NCBI GenBank assembly: GCA_963619325.1
Contig: CAVEVQ010000020.1
Span: 1 to 45,106, forward strand
Reading direction: 5' to 3'
Source: UBA1181 sp963619325
Lineage (GTDB): Bacteria > Bacteroidota > Bacteroidia > Bacteroidales > Paludibacteraceae
DNA length: 45,106 nucleotides
This document shows, in pieces, positions 8,579-16,972 of this stretch. The position numbers were made by a program, and so were the translations under genes. Numbering within the stretch: position 1 is the first letter of the stretch; each line of letters starts with the position of its first letter. The notes beneath the pieces are model-generated. The model was given only the letters and a program-made list of their open reading frames with translations. It did not search any database and was not told the origin of the DNA.

Positions 8579-10804
8579 TCACGAATTTGCGTAGCTGTGC
8601 ATTCCTCCTAAATAGTAATTTACTCCGAAGTAGGTGATGAGTAGGCAAAGGATTGAAAGGAGCAAATAGAATTGGAAAAAGAGGGGTTTCTGAAAAAATC
8701 TAATACTTTGACAGTGGAATGCGAATCCGTAGACAATCATTGATATTAAAGCCCAAGTCTCTTTGGGATCCCAACTCCAGTAACTTCCCCATGATACGTT
8801 CGCCCAAACGGCTCCGATAAAGATGCCTGTTGCCATGCAAAAGACGGTGGGGTAGAGAAGGATTCTGTTTATTAGTACTAATTTCTCTTCTGTTTCCGGG
8901 TTTTTCGTCGTGAAGTGCAGTGTGATAGAAAGCAGGGAGACTAAAGTGATGAACCCGGCCAAGGTGTAGGATATCATCATCAGAGAGACGTGTGCGGTGA
9001 GTAATGGCGAGTTCAACACGGGCATGAGAGGGGTTATTTGAGGATCCATATCGCTGATGGATGCGCCTAAAAGGGCAAAACCAGAAAGTAAAAGTCCTGG
9101 TAAGTATATTTTTTTCATTCTCTTGCACAATAATAGGGAAATGCCTTGCGACAGCCACGAGATGAGCAGAAGTGTTTCATAACCATTGGACATAGGTAGA
9201 CGATTGGATATTATGGTTCGTAGCACTAATATGGTGGTCAGGTAAAGCCAAACGAGGGTGATATAGCTATAAATGGGGATGGTTGGCACTCGTTTTATCT
9301 TTCGAGTGAGTTCTAAACAGGCGAAGATGAAAGCTATCAGTCCGACGGAGATGGTGATGTAGCTACAAATAGGGATAGCATAGATGTGGTTGTAGATTTG
9401 TTCTGCTTTGAGTCTGGTGGGCGACGGCGCGTTTTTGCCTAAACGTTCTATTTGGTATTTGCGAAAATGTTGAATCCATTTTTTACAATCGTCGCCTCGT
9501 TGAAAATTCTCGTAGAGAAGTGGGAAGAAGCAGTTGGTGAGCAGACTGTCTTCTTTTGATAAGTGCTTGTTTTTCATTTCGTTAGGAGAAAGCAAACGGA
9601 TGTTTTCGTTGTCGCTATTGTTTTCTGTAAATGGAAATACACGGACAACATCACCAGCGTGAAGAGCCACGATGATTTCGATTTTTTCATCCATTTGAGC
9701 CCAATCTTTCATCTTCTTATCATAGAAATTTTGAGTGGAAAGTCCTATTTCGGGCGATAGTAGCTTATATTGACGATTGTTGTCGAAGAAGTCGATTAGG
9801 CGGGCTTTTTCCCCGATACGCAGTTTTTGGCGTACGAGGTCGCTTTTTACTTTGATCATTGGTTCTTCTTGCCATTGTTGAGGCGCGAGAATCCATCCAC
9901 ATAGTACTTGCGTTGATGTATATCCTTTGTAACTTCTTTTTCCAGATATTTTACGGAGGAAATCATTTGCGTATGTATCTATCGTTGTTATCCTGTTCTG
10001 ATGCTGAATGAGGATTTTGCCAAATTCGTCGGCTGTTTCACGGTCGAATGTTTGTAATTGTTTGGCCTCTGTTTTTGAAATGTTTATGAAAGAAAGAATG
10101 AAGATAAGGCAAATGGTTTTTGAAATTGTGCTGTTGAGCAGTTTTCTAAAACCGCTATTTTTATCAAGGAGAATCCAGATCATTGAGATTAATAAGACAA
10201 GATAGCCTGTATAGGTGATGGGGACGCCCCAGGGGTCGTAACTTACGGTGAGCGTACTGCCTTGCATATCGGGGTCGAAAGAGGTTTGATAGAAACGGAA
10301 CCCATCGGATTTATAGATGTTGTTCATAGAGACGGAAATAGTATCTATTTGATTATCAATATTTTTCCTATGATTTATGATTAAAACGCTGGTGTAGTCG
10401 GCAGGGACGTCTGTTCCATCGTAGTGTCTGATTTGAAAGTCGAGAAGTGTGATTTCAAAGGGGAAAGCCTGCACGTTGCCGTCTTCCAAGATGCACCCAC
10501 GAGCCGTTTCTCCTGTTCTGAGGATGACCATTCCTCGTTCTCCTGAAAGGTGGGTAGCCAGTGCACCGATGAGTATAAGCACGAAGGAGAGGTGGAAGAG
10601 CCAGAATGATGGGCGTTTGCCATGTCTGAAGATGACCCATATCCCCGAGAGGATGATGCCGCTCCAAAGAATCAATGAAAGGGGGGAAGCGTAGAGGGAT
10701 TCGTTGGCACTACGCAAAGACAGGAAAGCGAAAATGGAGACTTGAATGGCGAGGAGGATGAAAGGGAGTTTATGGAGTATCTTGCTGAAACTAATTTTTT
10801 GCAT
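8579..10804 (-). CDS. ccsA: CcsBA-type system II cytochrome c synthase
   Basis: A fused ResB/CcsB-CcsA membrane protein that moves haem across the inner membrane and attaches it to apocytochromes c outside. The N-terminal part has four hydrophobic segments (~1-240) around a periplasmic region typical of ResB. The C-terminal part is CcsA with the tryptophan-rich haem motif WGSYWSWDPKETW at ~672-684 and the ending GGMHSYA. The ATG at 10804 (MQKISFSK) is preferred over 10870 because the longer version would start inside the terminator hairpin at 10842-10874. About 741 residues. It directly follows genes for two CxxCH lipoproteins, which are its likely substrates. Such fused synthases also accompany NrfHA in related species, but no nrf genes are present here. 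Confidence 0.85.
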   Translation of the reverse strand: MQKISFSKILHKLPFILLAIQVSIFAFLSLRSANESLYASPLSLILWSGIILSGIWVIFRHGKRPSFWLFHLSFVLILIGALATHLSGERGMVILRTGETARGCILEDGNVQAFPFEITLLDFQIRHYDGTDVPADYTSVLIINHRKNIDNQIDTISVSMNNIYKSDGFRFYQTSFDPDMQGSTLTVSYDPWGVPITYTGYLVLLISMIWILLDKNSGFRKLLNSTISKTICLIFILSFINISKTEAKQLQTFDRETADEFGKILIQHQNRITTIDTYANDFLRKISGKRSYKGYTSTQVLCGWILAPQQWQEEPMIKVKSDLVRQKLRIGEKARLIDFFDNNRQYKLLSPEIGLSTQNFYDKKMKDWAQMDEKIEIIVALHAGDVVRVFPFTENNSDNENIRLLSPNEMKNKHLSKEDSLLTNCFFPLLYENFQRGDDCKKWIQHFRKYQIERLGKNAPSPTRLKAEQIYNHIYAIPICSYITISVGLIAFIFACLELTRKIKRVPTIPIYSYITLVWLYLTTILVLRTIISNRLPMSNGYETLLLISWLSQGISLLLCKRMKKIYLPGLLLSGFALLGASISDMDPQITPLMPVLNSPLLTAHVSLMMISYTLAGFITLVSLLSITLHFTTKNPETEEKLVLINRILLYPTVFCMATGIFIGAVWANVSWGSYWSWDPKETWALISMIVYGFAFHCQSIRFFQKPLFFQFYLLLSILCLLITYFGVNYYLGGMHSYANS

Positions 10805-10835
10805 ACGAAGGGCGAATTTTTGATTGAAAATATCA

Positions 10836-10874
10836 GTAAAAAAGCGTGCGTCTTTATAAGAGAGGCGCACGCTT
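10836..10874 (-). terminator. terminator after the RidA-like gene
   Basis: AAGCGTGCG (10842-10850) pairs with CGCACGCTT (10866-10874). On the minus strand it is followed by TTTTTTACTG. It separates CcsBA from the upstream gene run, so CcsBA depends on read-through or an unseen promoter. Confidence 0.8.
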
Positions 10875-10918
10875 GCGATGTATTTATATGCAGATGGAAT
10901 TATCCTGGAACGGCTCTG

Positions 10919-12073
10919 TTAGAAATTTTTGAAATTCTTATTAGAATGTTCAACGATGGCGATACCCTCCATTTCAATGAGCCATCCTGGACGGCATACT
11001 GGGGCAAGGAGTATCACCTTAGGGGTTTGAGGCAATTGCTCGGCAAAAATGTCGCGTACGGTGGCATAGTCGGCAACGTCGCGAAGATAGATGAAAATAT
11101 GTGCGAGGTCTTTCAGTTCGCCACCTCCCTCGTTGAGTAGAGCCTGCACATTTTCAAGCATACGATACGTTTGTTTGCGAATATCACCCGGATGCACGAT
11201 TTGCCCCTTATTGTCTATGCTTGCGGTTCCTGATATAAGCAAATGTTTACGGTCGCCATAGATGACCTGCACGCCACGCTCGAACGCCACGTTGTATTCG
11301 TAGGTTGGATTGAGGTGGGTTTTCGCATAGAGAAACTGGATCTGCTCGGGTTTCAACCCTTCGATAGCATAGGAGTCTAAGCGGACGATAGATTTGTATG
11401 AATCCATTCTTCCTCCGATACCCGTGCTGGCGATGAAATGGGTGTCTTTCGTCAGTCCGTTCTCCAAGAAATTTTTGTTGCGAGCATCGACCATGCCTTG
11501 GTAGTTGACATCAATGTTTTGAAGGTAGAACCAGGTTCGGATGCAGTTGTTGAACATGGTCAATCCGTGGCGGGCCAAGAATTTGTCTTCTTCTTGCAAC
11601 AGATGTTCGGCTTGTTCGAAAGAAGAACCTGAAGTGAGTTCTTTTGACGAACGCCAGTAGTGTTTGTATCCGTTGTGGGTGACGCAGAGGTCTTCGTTTT
11701 CGTCGTCGAGTTCAAGGTCGGAAGCGAAATACGCCCAAACGGCTACTTTTGAGCCATCTAAAGGCGGTTGTTGAATGACGGAGTAGTTAACTTGCCATTG
11801 AAGGTCGGCGTGTCGTTGATCCAACAGTTCTTTTTGGTTGGCGGCATCGCTGAGGAAATATCTCATAAAGATGGTGAAAGGGTCGTTGAGATAGGATTTC
11901 ACCTCCTGAAGCGCTTTCTGTAAGAATTCCACCTGTTCTGAGTAGGGAAGACAAGTATCTAAGACATGGAAAATGGCATGATACTCGCGGGTGGAATTAT
12001 GGCCGAACATAGCGATTTCCGCGCATACTTTCCCACCTTGAAGGGTGACGTTAAAGAAAGACATTTTTTGCAT
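10919..12073 (-). CDS. RidA/YjgF-fold protein, chorismatase-like
   Basis: 384 residues, far longer than a plain RidA (~130). The C-terminal third (~275-378) is a RidA/YjgF domain: LLISGTASIDNKGQIVHPGD, QTYRMLENVQALL, LAHIFIYLRDVADY and the final CRPGWLIEMEGIAIVEH. The GTASI block and the two-part size resemble the FkbO/Hyg5/XanB2 chorismatase family, which hydrolyses chorismate to dihydroxycyclohexadienoate or hydroxybenzoates. The N-terminal ~250 residues carry no other motif I recognise. No signal peptide, so it is cytoplasmic. It follows the cytochrome c lipoprotein by 31 bases and ends in a terminator, so it is probably the last gene of the iron/cytochrome transcript. The RidA fold is clear. 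Chorismatase activity is an inference. Confidence 0.7.
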   Translation of the reverse strand: MQKMSFFNVTLQGGKVCAEIAMFGHNSTREYHAIFHVLDTCLPYSEQVEFLQKALQEVKSYLNDPFTIFMRYFLSDAANQKELLDQRHADLQWQVNYSVIQQPPLDGSKVAVWAYFASDLELDDENEDLCVTHNGYKHYWRSSKELTSGSSFEQAEHLLQEEDKFLARHGLTMFNNCIRTWFYLQNIDVNYQGMVDARNKNFLENGLTKDTHFIASTGIGGRMDSYKSIVRLDSYAIEGLKPEQIQFLYAKTHLNPTYEYNVAFERGVQVIYGDRKHLLISGTASIDNKGQIVHPGDIRKQTYRMLENVQALLNEGGGELKDLAHIFIYLRDVADYATVRDIFAEQLPQTPKVILLAPVCRPGWLIEMEGIAIVEHSNKNFKNF

Positions 12074-12104
12074 AAATCGTTATCTGTTAATTAGTTGTAT
12101 TAAG

Positions 12105-12815
12105 TTATTCAGCGTTGTCAAGACTTGAGATCCAATTCTTCAACAACTGAATATCTTCTGTTTCGTTATTGTAACCTACTTGTGTATGGTCGTAATGCAC
12201 TTTGTCGGTTTTCCCGTCAACGACGTCTACTATGAAACTTGAGGAGGGAACCCCAGGAACCACTAAGATACGAGAAGTTTCTTTTGTAGAATACTGATTG
12301 ACAAGGGAATTGTAGGTTTTACCCTCTGTTAGATAGAGGTCGGCAGCGGCGTGAGAGCTTGCTCCGTGGCAGTTTTGACAGTTGCTGAAGAATTGGGCTT
12401 GCACGCGACCCATTTCAAGCAAGTCGACTGTCCAAAGCATGGTTGAGTCGCTTTCCGCCAGCTTCGCAGTGTAGAAGTTGTATATTCTTCGTCTCGCTTT
12501 GTTGATGAGCGAGAGGGAGACATATTCCGGTTCTTGTGTGATGCCCGTCAACGCCAAGTCTAATGTGTCTGCCATCTTGTTTTTCTGGATGACTTTCCAT
12601 GTGAAAGGGTTTTCAGAATCCTCGGCGAAGGCACAGATAGCAATCTGGTTGTTCGTAGGCCAGGCGTTGGTGTTTTTGAAAGCGACGCGCACCCTGAAGG
12701 AGGCGCCGTTGTTTCCGTTGGACGTTTTTTCGGGAATGTCTCCTGTGTCCATCCAACAAGAGGACAAAGTGGTTAATCCCAGCAAAACGAACGTTATGTG
12801 TTTTAATAGTTTCAT
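12105..12815 (-). CDS. monohaem c-type cytochrome lipoprotein
   Basis: 236 residues. Signal peptide with lipobox LSSC (Cys ~20). A single haem c attachment site CQNCH at 146-150 lies in VQAQFFSNCQNCHGASSH. The C-terminus SRILVVPGVPSSSFIV ... IQLLKNWISSLDNAE resembles the end of small cytochrome c modules that close with a short helix. The N-terminal half (25-130) is beta-like and unassigned. It sits between a porin gene and the RidA-like gene on the same strand with gaps of 46 and 31 bases. It probably passes electrons on the periplasmic side or the outer membrane, perhaps with the di-haem protein encoded upstream. Family assignment beyond cytochrome c is not possible from the sequence alone. 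Confidence 0.75.
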   Translation of the reverse strand: MKLLKHITFVLLGLTTLSSCWMDTGDIPEKTSNGNNGASFRVRVAFKNTNAWPTNNQIAICAFAEDSENPFTWKVIQKNKMADTLDLALTGITQEPEYVSLSLINKARRRIYNFYTAKLAESDSTMLWTVDLLEMGRVQAQFFSNCQNCHGASSHAAADLYLTEGKTYNSLVNQYSTKETSRILVVPGVPSSSFIVDVVDGKTDKVHYDHTQVGYNNETEDIQLLKNWISSLDNAE

Positions 12816-12861
12816 CTCTTCAGAACCTTTATAGGATTATTGTTTGAGAATCACCTGATTT

Positions 12862-14211
12862 TTAGAATGTGTATTGTAACAAAGCCATTCCCATGTGTGT
12901 AGGCACTCCGCTGTCGTCGTTGTCGCGGTCGAGTTGGGTGTCGTGGTTGGCTTTACCCATGTATTGATACATAACTTGCAACTTCAAGTTGTAGTTGACA
13001 AAGAAATAGTTGATGCCGACAGAAGCGTCGCTCAAGTATCCGTTTTTCTTCAAACCATTACGGTTGAGCCAATCGTAGCGTAGTGCGAGTTGCATTTTAG
13101 GCAATACGAAATATGCGGCCTGCGCATATCCTCCGATGAGGTTGAAGTCTGGTGCGTAGTTCATCATCTTTTTCTGCCAGTTCATGCGAAGGTAGTAGAA
13201 CTCGCCAGAGAAGAAGAAACGTTTGAAGAGCCAAGAGGCTTCTGCTCCGAGACGGAGGTCATTAGAACATTCGTCTTCTGCTTCAACGTTGTAGTTGGCC
13301 GCCACTCCGAAGAGTAACTTGTTGTTGTCTAAGTCTGTTGGTGTTCCTTGATGTCCTGGCATAACGCCCAATGGCATAAAGGCAACACGAGCGGCGTAGA
13401 GCAGAGACGGCAACCACTTGTGGTCGTCACTCATAGTTTTAGTGGCAGAGTTGGTCCCTCCAGTTCCATTGAAGATACCTGCTTGGTATTGAAATTTATC
13501 CTTTACAAGTCCGTGAAATTGAATACCGAGGTCGAAACCCATTCCGACGGTTGGGTTGGCTGCGTTCAAACTCATGTCGACATTGGCAGTTGTCGTGAGA
13601 GAGAGTGGCATGGAAGGGAACATTGTCTCACCTAATGTCACGAGGTAGCCTTGTGCAAAAGGCACTTTAAACTTACCTGCGCGAAAACGGAACGCGTCGT
13701 TCACATTGATGTCAAACCATGCTTGTTGCAAAAGGCTTGCGCCCGTCTTAGCCGCATTGATAGCCACGTTGAAAGTCAGTTTCTTGAATGCCTTTCCTGA
13801 GAAACCGATGATTCCGTAAGGAATAGAGAATCCGGAGTTGGCTATGTTATCCTGGTCGGCAAGGTCAAGTCCCTCGTCGTCATAGTAGTTGATGGTTGCA
13901 GCGGTTTGTACGAGTACGTAGGGCTTCAAAAGAAAGTCGCCGGCACGTGTCTGCAGGGTGAAACCTTTCTTGTCGTCGAGGCGAACGACGTCGCTCTCAA
14001 CATATTTGTCATTGATAGGACCCCAAGTGAACTTAGTCTCTTTATCGCCATGGTGATGGCGACCGCGGTGGTGCTTTGTACTGTCGGCAGGATTTGCGGG
14101 AAGCTCACGTTCTGCTTGCAATTGAATAGATTCGTCGTTTTGTTCTTGAGCCAAAGCGAAAGTTGGCATCAAGACTCCCAAGAAAAGGGGGAGAAATTTT
14201 TTCAGTTTCAT
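12862..14211 (-). CDS. outer-membrane porin (OprP/OprO-like)
   Basis: 449 residues with a signal peptide ending TFALA at ~21. After a His-rich, charged stretch (HHRGRHHHGDK, ~45-58) the protein is made of alternating beta strands rich in Tyr, Phe and Gly and ends in an aromatic residue (ALLQYTF), the usual signal for outer-membrane barrel assembly. The segment GFTLQTRAGDFLLKPYVLVQTAATI and later FRFRAGKFKVPFAQGYLVT are typical of phosphate-selective-porin-like proteins. It lies between the di-haem lipoprotein and the cytochrome c lipoprotein. The His-rich N-terminus could bind metal. That idea is inference. Confidence 0.75.
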   Translation of the reverse strand: MKLKKFLPLFLGVLMPTFALAQEQNDESIQLQAERELPANPADSTKHHRGRHHHGDKETKFTWGPINDKYVESDVVRLDDKKGFTLQTRAGDFLLKPYVLVQTAATINYYDDEGLDLADQDNIANSGFSIPYGIIGFSGKAFKKLTFNVAINAAKTGASLLQQAWFDINVNDAFRFRAGKFKVPFAQGYLVTLGETMFPSMPLSLTTTANVDMSLNAANPTVGMGFDLGIQFHGLVKDKFQYQAGIFNGTGGTNSATKTMSDDHKWLPSLLYAARVAFMPLGVMPGHQGTPTDLDNNKLLFGVAANYNVEAEDECSNDLRLGAEASWLFKRFFFSGEFYYLRMNWQKKMMNYAPDFNLIGGYAQAAYFVLPKMQLALRYDWLNRNGLKKNGYLSDASVGINYFFVNYNLKLQVMYQYMGKANHDTQLDRDNDDSGVPTHMGMALLQYTF

Positions 14212-14270
14212 ACTATGCGTTATGAAAAGTTATGGTGAAAAATTTTATTTCTATGGTGAATTGACAATAT

Positions 14271-15674
14271 TTAGAGTGTCTCTAAGAATAAAATCAAGTT
14301 TTGTCGTTCCTCTTTGCTGAGTCGGCGGAAGAGTTCTTTTGACACGGCGCCTTCGCCTCCGTGCCAGAGGATGGCCTCTTGAAGGTTACGAGCGCGGCCA
14401 TCATGGAGGAATTGGGTGTGTCCGTTGACAGTGGCTTGCAATCCAATGCCCCAAAGAGGGGTGGTACGCCATTCACATCCGTAGGCGAGACCGCTCTTGA
14501 GGTGGTCGTCCAACTCTGGCCCCATATCGTGTAGCAGATAGTCGGAATAGGGGTGGATGATTTGACCTCCGAGCCAAGGCAATTCTGTTCCGTTGAGAAG
14601 GGTCGCCCCGCGGGCTTGCGTGTGGAGCGTTGGCAAGTGGCAGAGGTCGCAGTGGCATGCGTGGAAGGCTTCCTCACCTTGTTGCACCTCTTTGTAGTTG
14701 ACGTAGCGACGAGCGGGAACTCCCAGACAATGCAAGTAGAGGTCTACGTTCTCCATATCCTCGGTGCTGACTTCAATGCCAGAATAGATTTGAGGGTGTT
14801 GCCCCTGACCCGCACATACCTCGTAAGGATAGCGTGTGTTGGTCATACCAATATCGCTGGAGTAGCCGAGCTCGACGGTGAGGTCAGCGTGTTGCGCTTT
14901 GTTACCCGAAACGCCGATTTGGTAGACGCCACGTTCTGTGATGTAGTTGAGGCGGCCACTGATGCCGTATTCTGGATAGTTGGAGTTTTTCTCCACTTGA
15001 AGAAGTTCGTTTTTGTCAAGAGCCATCATCTGACCCATTCCGACGTGTCTGTTAGGGATACGTACCGAAATGTATAGGTCTTCAGGAGCGATGCTATCAG
15101 CATACCAGTCGGTGATGGTATAGTGGGGGGTCTGAAGCGAGTATTTCTCACCGTCAGGGAATGAATATTCTTGTTCTGTGTAGGTAACGTGTAGTTTACC
15201 TTCGGCTTGTGAGCCGTAGATGGTTTGGTCGTGAAGCACGCGACCGTAGTTACGGAAGTAGGCGCCATTTTTTCGGGTGATGTAGACGAGCATAGAAGAG
15301 AATCCGTAGCTGCCACTACCTCCGTTGGAGATCAGGGTAGAAGGCGTCCTTCCTGCATCTTTGTGGCAACTACCACAGGAAAAACCTGCGTAGACAGGAC
15401 CTAAACCGTTGGTTGAAACATTAGGGTTGTCGTAAAGCACGTCGCCAAGGTTAAAGCGAGTGTTGAGTGTTCCTGTAACCCAGTCTGCCTGCGAGTCGTA
15501 AGCCTTACTTGAAGTGAGGAAGATGGTGGAGCGTCCAGCTGAAAGTTCCTTGTAGGTGGCAACTTCGCCATTGGGTTTGATGATTTCCTCATAGCCGACA
15601 GTGGCATCATCACAGGATGTGAAAGTCAATGCGAGGACAAGCAGTGTCAGAAATTTAAAAAAATTCGTATTCAT
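14271..15674 (-). CDS. di-haem DHOR-type lipoprotein (thiol-oxidoreductase-like)
   Basis: About 467 residues from the ATG at 15674, which begins a signal peptide with lipobox TFTSC (Cys ~21). The longer frame from 15770 would place 32 residues before it. Two haem c sites are visible: CGSCH at 100-104 (VYAGFSCGSCHKDAGR) and CDLCH at ~342-346 (EAFHACHCDLCHLPTLHT). Order and spacing fit the DHOR/COG3488 group, annotated as thiol oxidoreductase with two haem sites and related to the MauG/cytochrome c peroxidase type. In many Gram-negative bacteria this family is encoded beside imelysin, as here, in iron-regulated clusters. Likely role: electron transfer linked to iron handling at the envelope. 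The substrate is not known. Confidence 0.8.
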   Translation of the reverse strand: MNTNFFKFLTLLVLALTFTSCDDATVGYEEIIKPNGEVATYKELSAGRSTIFLTSSKAYDSQADWVTGTLNTRFNLGDVLYDNPNVSTNGLGPVYAGFSCGSCHKDAGRTPSTLISNGGSGSYGFSSMLVYITRKNGAYFRNYGRVLHDQTIYGSQAEGKLHVTYTEQEYSFPDGEKYSLQTPHYTITDWYADSIAPEDLYISVRIPNRHVGMGQMMALDKNELLQVEKNSNYPEYGISGRLNYITERGVYQIGVSGNKAQHADLTVELGYSSDIGMTNTRYPYEVCAGQGQHPQIYSGIEVSTEDMENVDLYLHCLGVPARRYVNYKEVQQGEEAFHACHCDLCHLPTLHTQARGATLLNGTELPWLGGQIIHPYSDYLLHDMGPELDDHLKSGLAYGCEWRTTPLWGIGLQATVNGHTQFLHDGRARNLQEAILWHGGEGAVSKELFRRLSKEERQNLILFLETL

Positions 15675-15772
15675 TGTTGTAAAAATTCTTGCAGAAACAA
15701 GGAAATACAAATATACACCAAAGAGGGGACTAAAAAGTTCCCTCTGAGGTGTTTTTATGTTAAGAAACACTA

Positions 15773-16921
15773 TTATTTAATAACAGTTTTGATCTTAGCG
15801 TACTTTTCATTCAAGTCGGCACATGCAGCTATAGCAGCTTGAATTTCGGTTTCACCCGTTTTGTTGATGATGCAGTTAGCAAAAGAACCAGGAATGTTCT
15901 GAATAGCATTTCTTGCGTTCTTGATGGCAGCACGGATGTCGCTATCTAATGATGCGTCAGCAGCAGCAACGATGGCTGAGATACTCTTATCTCCACCAAC
16001 ATTCTCAAGGTCAGCGATGTCGTCGCTCATAGTTCCCATGTAAGAGTGTTGGATTGAGACAATATTGTTTTCGTAGTCGTCCTTTGAGTGGTAAGAAGTC
16101 CAAGACTCTACTTCCTCAACGTTCTTTGTTTCGAAAGGACCACCGATTTTCTGGCTACCAACTTCGTCGCTAATATCCAAACCGCCATCTACAATCTGAC
16201 CGATAACATCAATCTGTGTTTTGAACTGTGAGTCGTATAGATTAGGCGACTTGAAACGCTCTGCGAAACTGCCGGTCATCTCGATTTCTGCCTCATCCAT
16301 CAATTCCTTGTCGTCGCCTGTAACTTCGCCATTCCATGCGTAGTACAATTGGACTGTGTTCTCCACCAAGATGTCGGCAACGGCAACAGCGTATTCCAAT
16401 TGACGACCGCTGAAGTCTGATGCTTTCTTAGCGTTTCCTTGCGAGAAGAGTAAGTACTCTAAAGTATGGAATCCACGAACTTCGTGTCCTAATGTGTTTC
16501 CGTTGAAAGACATTTCTGAGTTCAACAATGCAGTGATGTTAGCCTTATCCAATGGCCATGAATCCAATGATGGGTCTAAGTTGTATGTTGCGGCAGGACC
16601 GAATAAGAATGACTCAGACTCCTCCCAAGGCTCGCGAGTCTCAATCCATTGATCGGCAGCGGCCTTGACTAAATCGTCAGTCAATTCTTCAGCCTCATAC
16701 ATTGCGTTTACCTTCTCGCGCAATACTTTGGCTTTTTCCTTCAAATCGGCGTAAGTAGGAACCACAATGTTGTCAACGTAGTTGTCGATGGCAGCTTTGT
16801 AGGTTGCGTTCTCTGTTGCAGAGCTGTCTTTTGAGCTGTTGTCATCATCGTCATCACATGCTGTGAATCCGAAAAGAGAAAGTGCGATCAAACTTCCCCA
16901 AATGAATTTACTTTTTTTCAT
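15773..16921 (-). CDS. imelysin-family lipoprotein (iron-related)
   Basis: 382 residues. Lipobox FTAC (Cys ~22) followed by DDDDDNS, an acidic run of the Bacteroidetes surface-lipoprotein type. The mature protein has the imelysin/IrpA/M75 pattern: an N-terminal helical half, the GxHxxE motif as GFHTLE at 150-155 within HEVRGFHTLEYLLF, and a second helical half ending with NIPGSFANCI. The family is induced by iron limitation in several bacteria and is thought to bind iron or an iron complex. Peptidase activity is doubtful. It lies between a porin and the di-haem lipoprotein, a neighbourhood seen for imelysins elsewhere. The gap to the next gene start is 98 bases. Confidence 0.88.
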   Translation of the reverse strand: MKKSKFIWGSLIALSLFGFTACDDDDDNSSKDSSATENATYKAAIDNYVDNIVVPTYADLKEKAKVLREKVNAMYEAEELTDDLVKAAADQWIETREPWEESESFLFGPAATYNLDPSLDSWPLDKANITALLNSEMSFNGNTLGHEVRGFHTLEYLLFSQGNAKKASDFSGRQLEYAVAVADILVENTVQLYYAWNGEVTGDDKELMDEAEIEMTGSFAERFKSPNLYDSQFKTQIDVIGQIVDGGLDISDEVGSQKIGGPFETKNVEEVESWTSYHSKDDYENNIVSIQHSYMGTMSDDIADLENVGGDKSISAIVAAADASLDSDIRAAIKNARNAIQNIPGSFANCIINKTGETEIQAAIAACADLNEKYAKIKTVIK

Positions 16922-16972
16922 TTTTGTTAGAAATGTTTAGTTGTACGTAAAACTTGTTTATTTTATTATCTC

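Noticed and set aside
10805..10870. N-terminal extension of CcsBA from the ATG at 10870
   Set aside because: It would start inside the terminator hairpin of the previous gene. The ATG at 10804 opens directly into the first membrane region.
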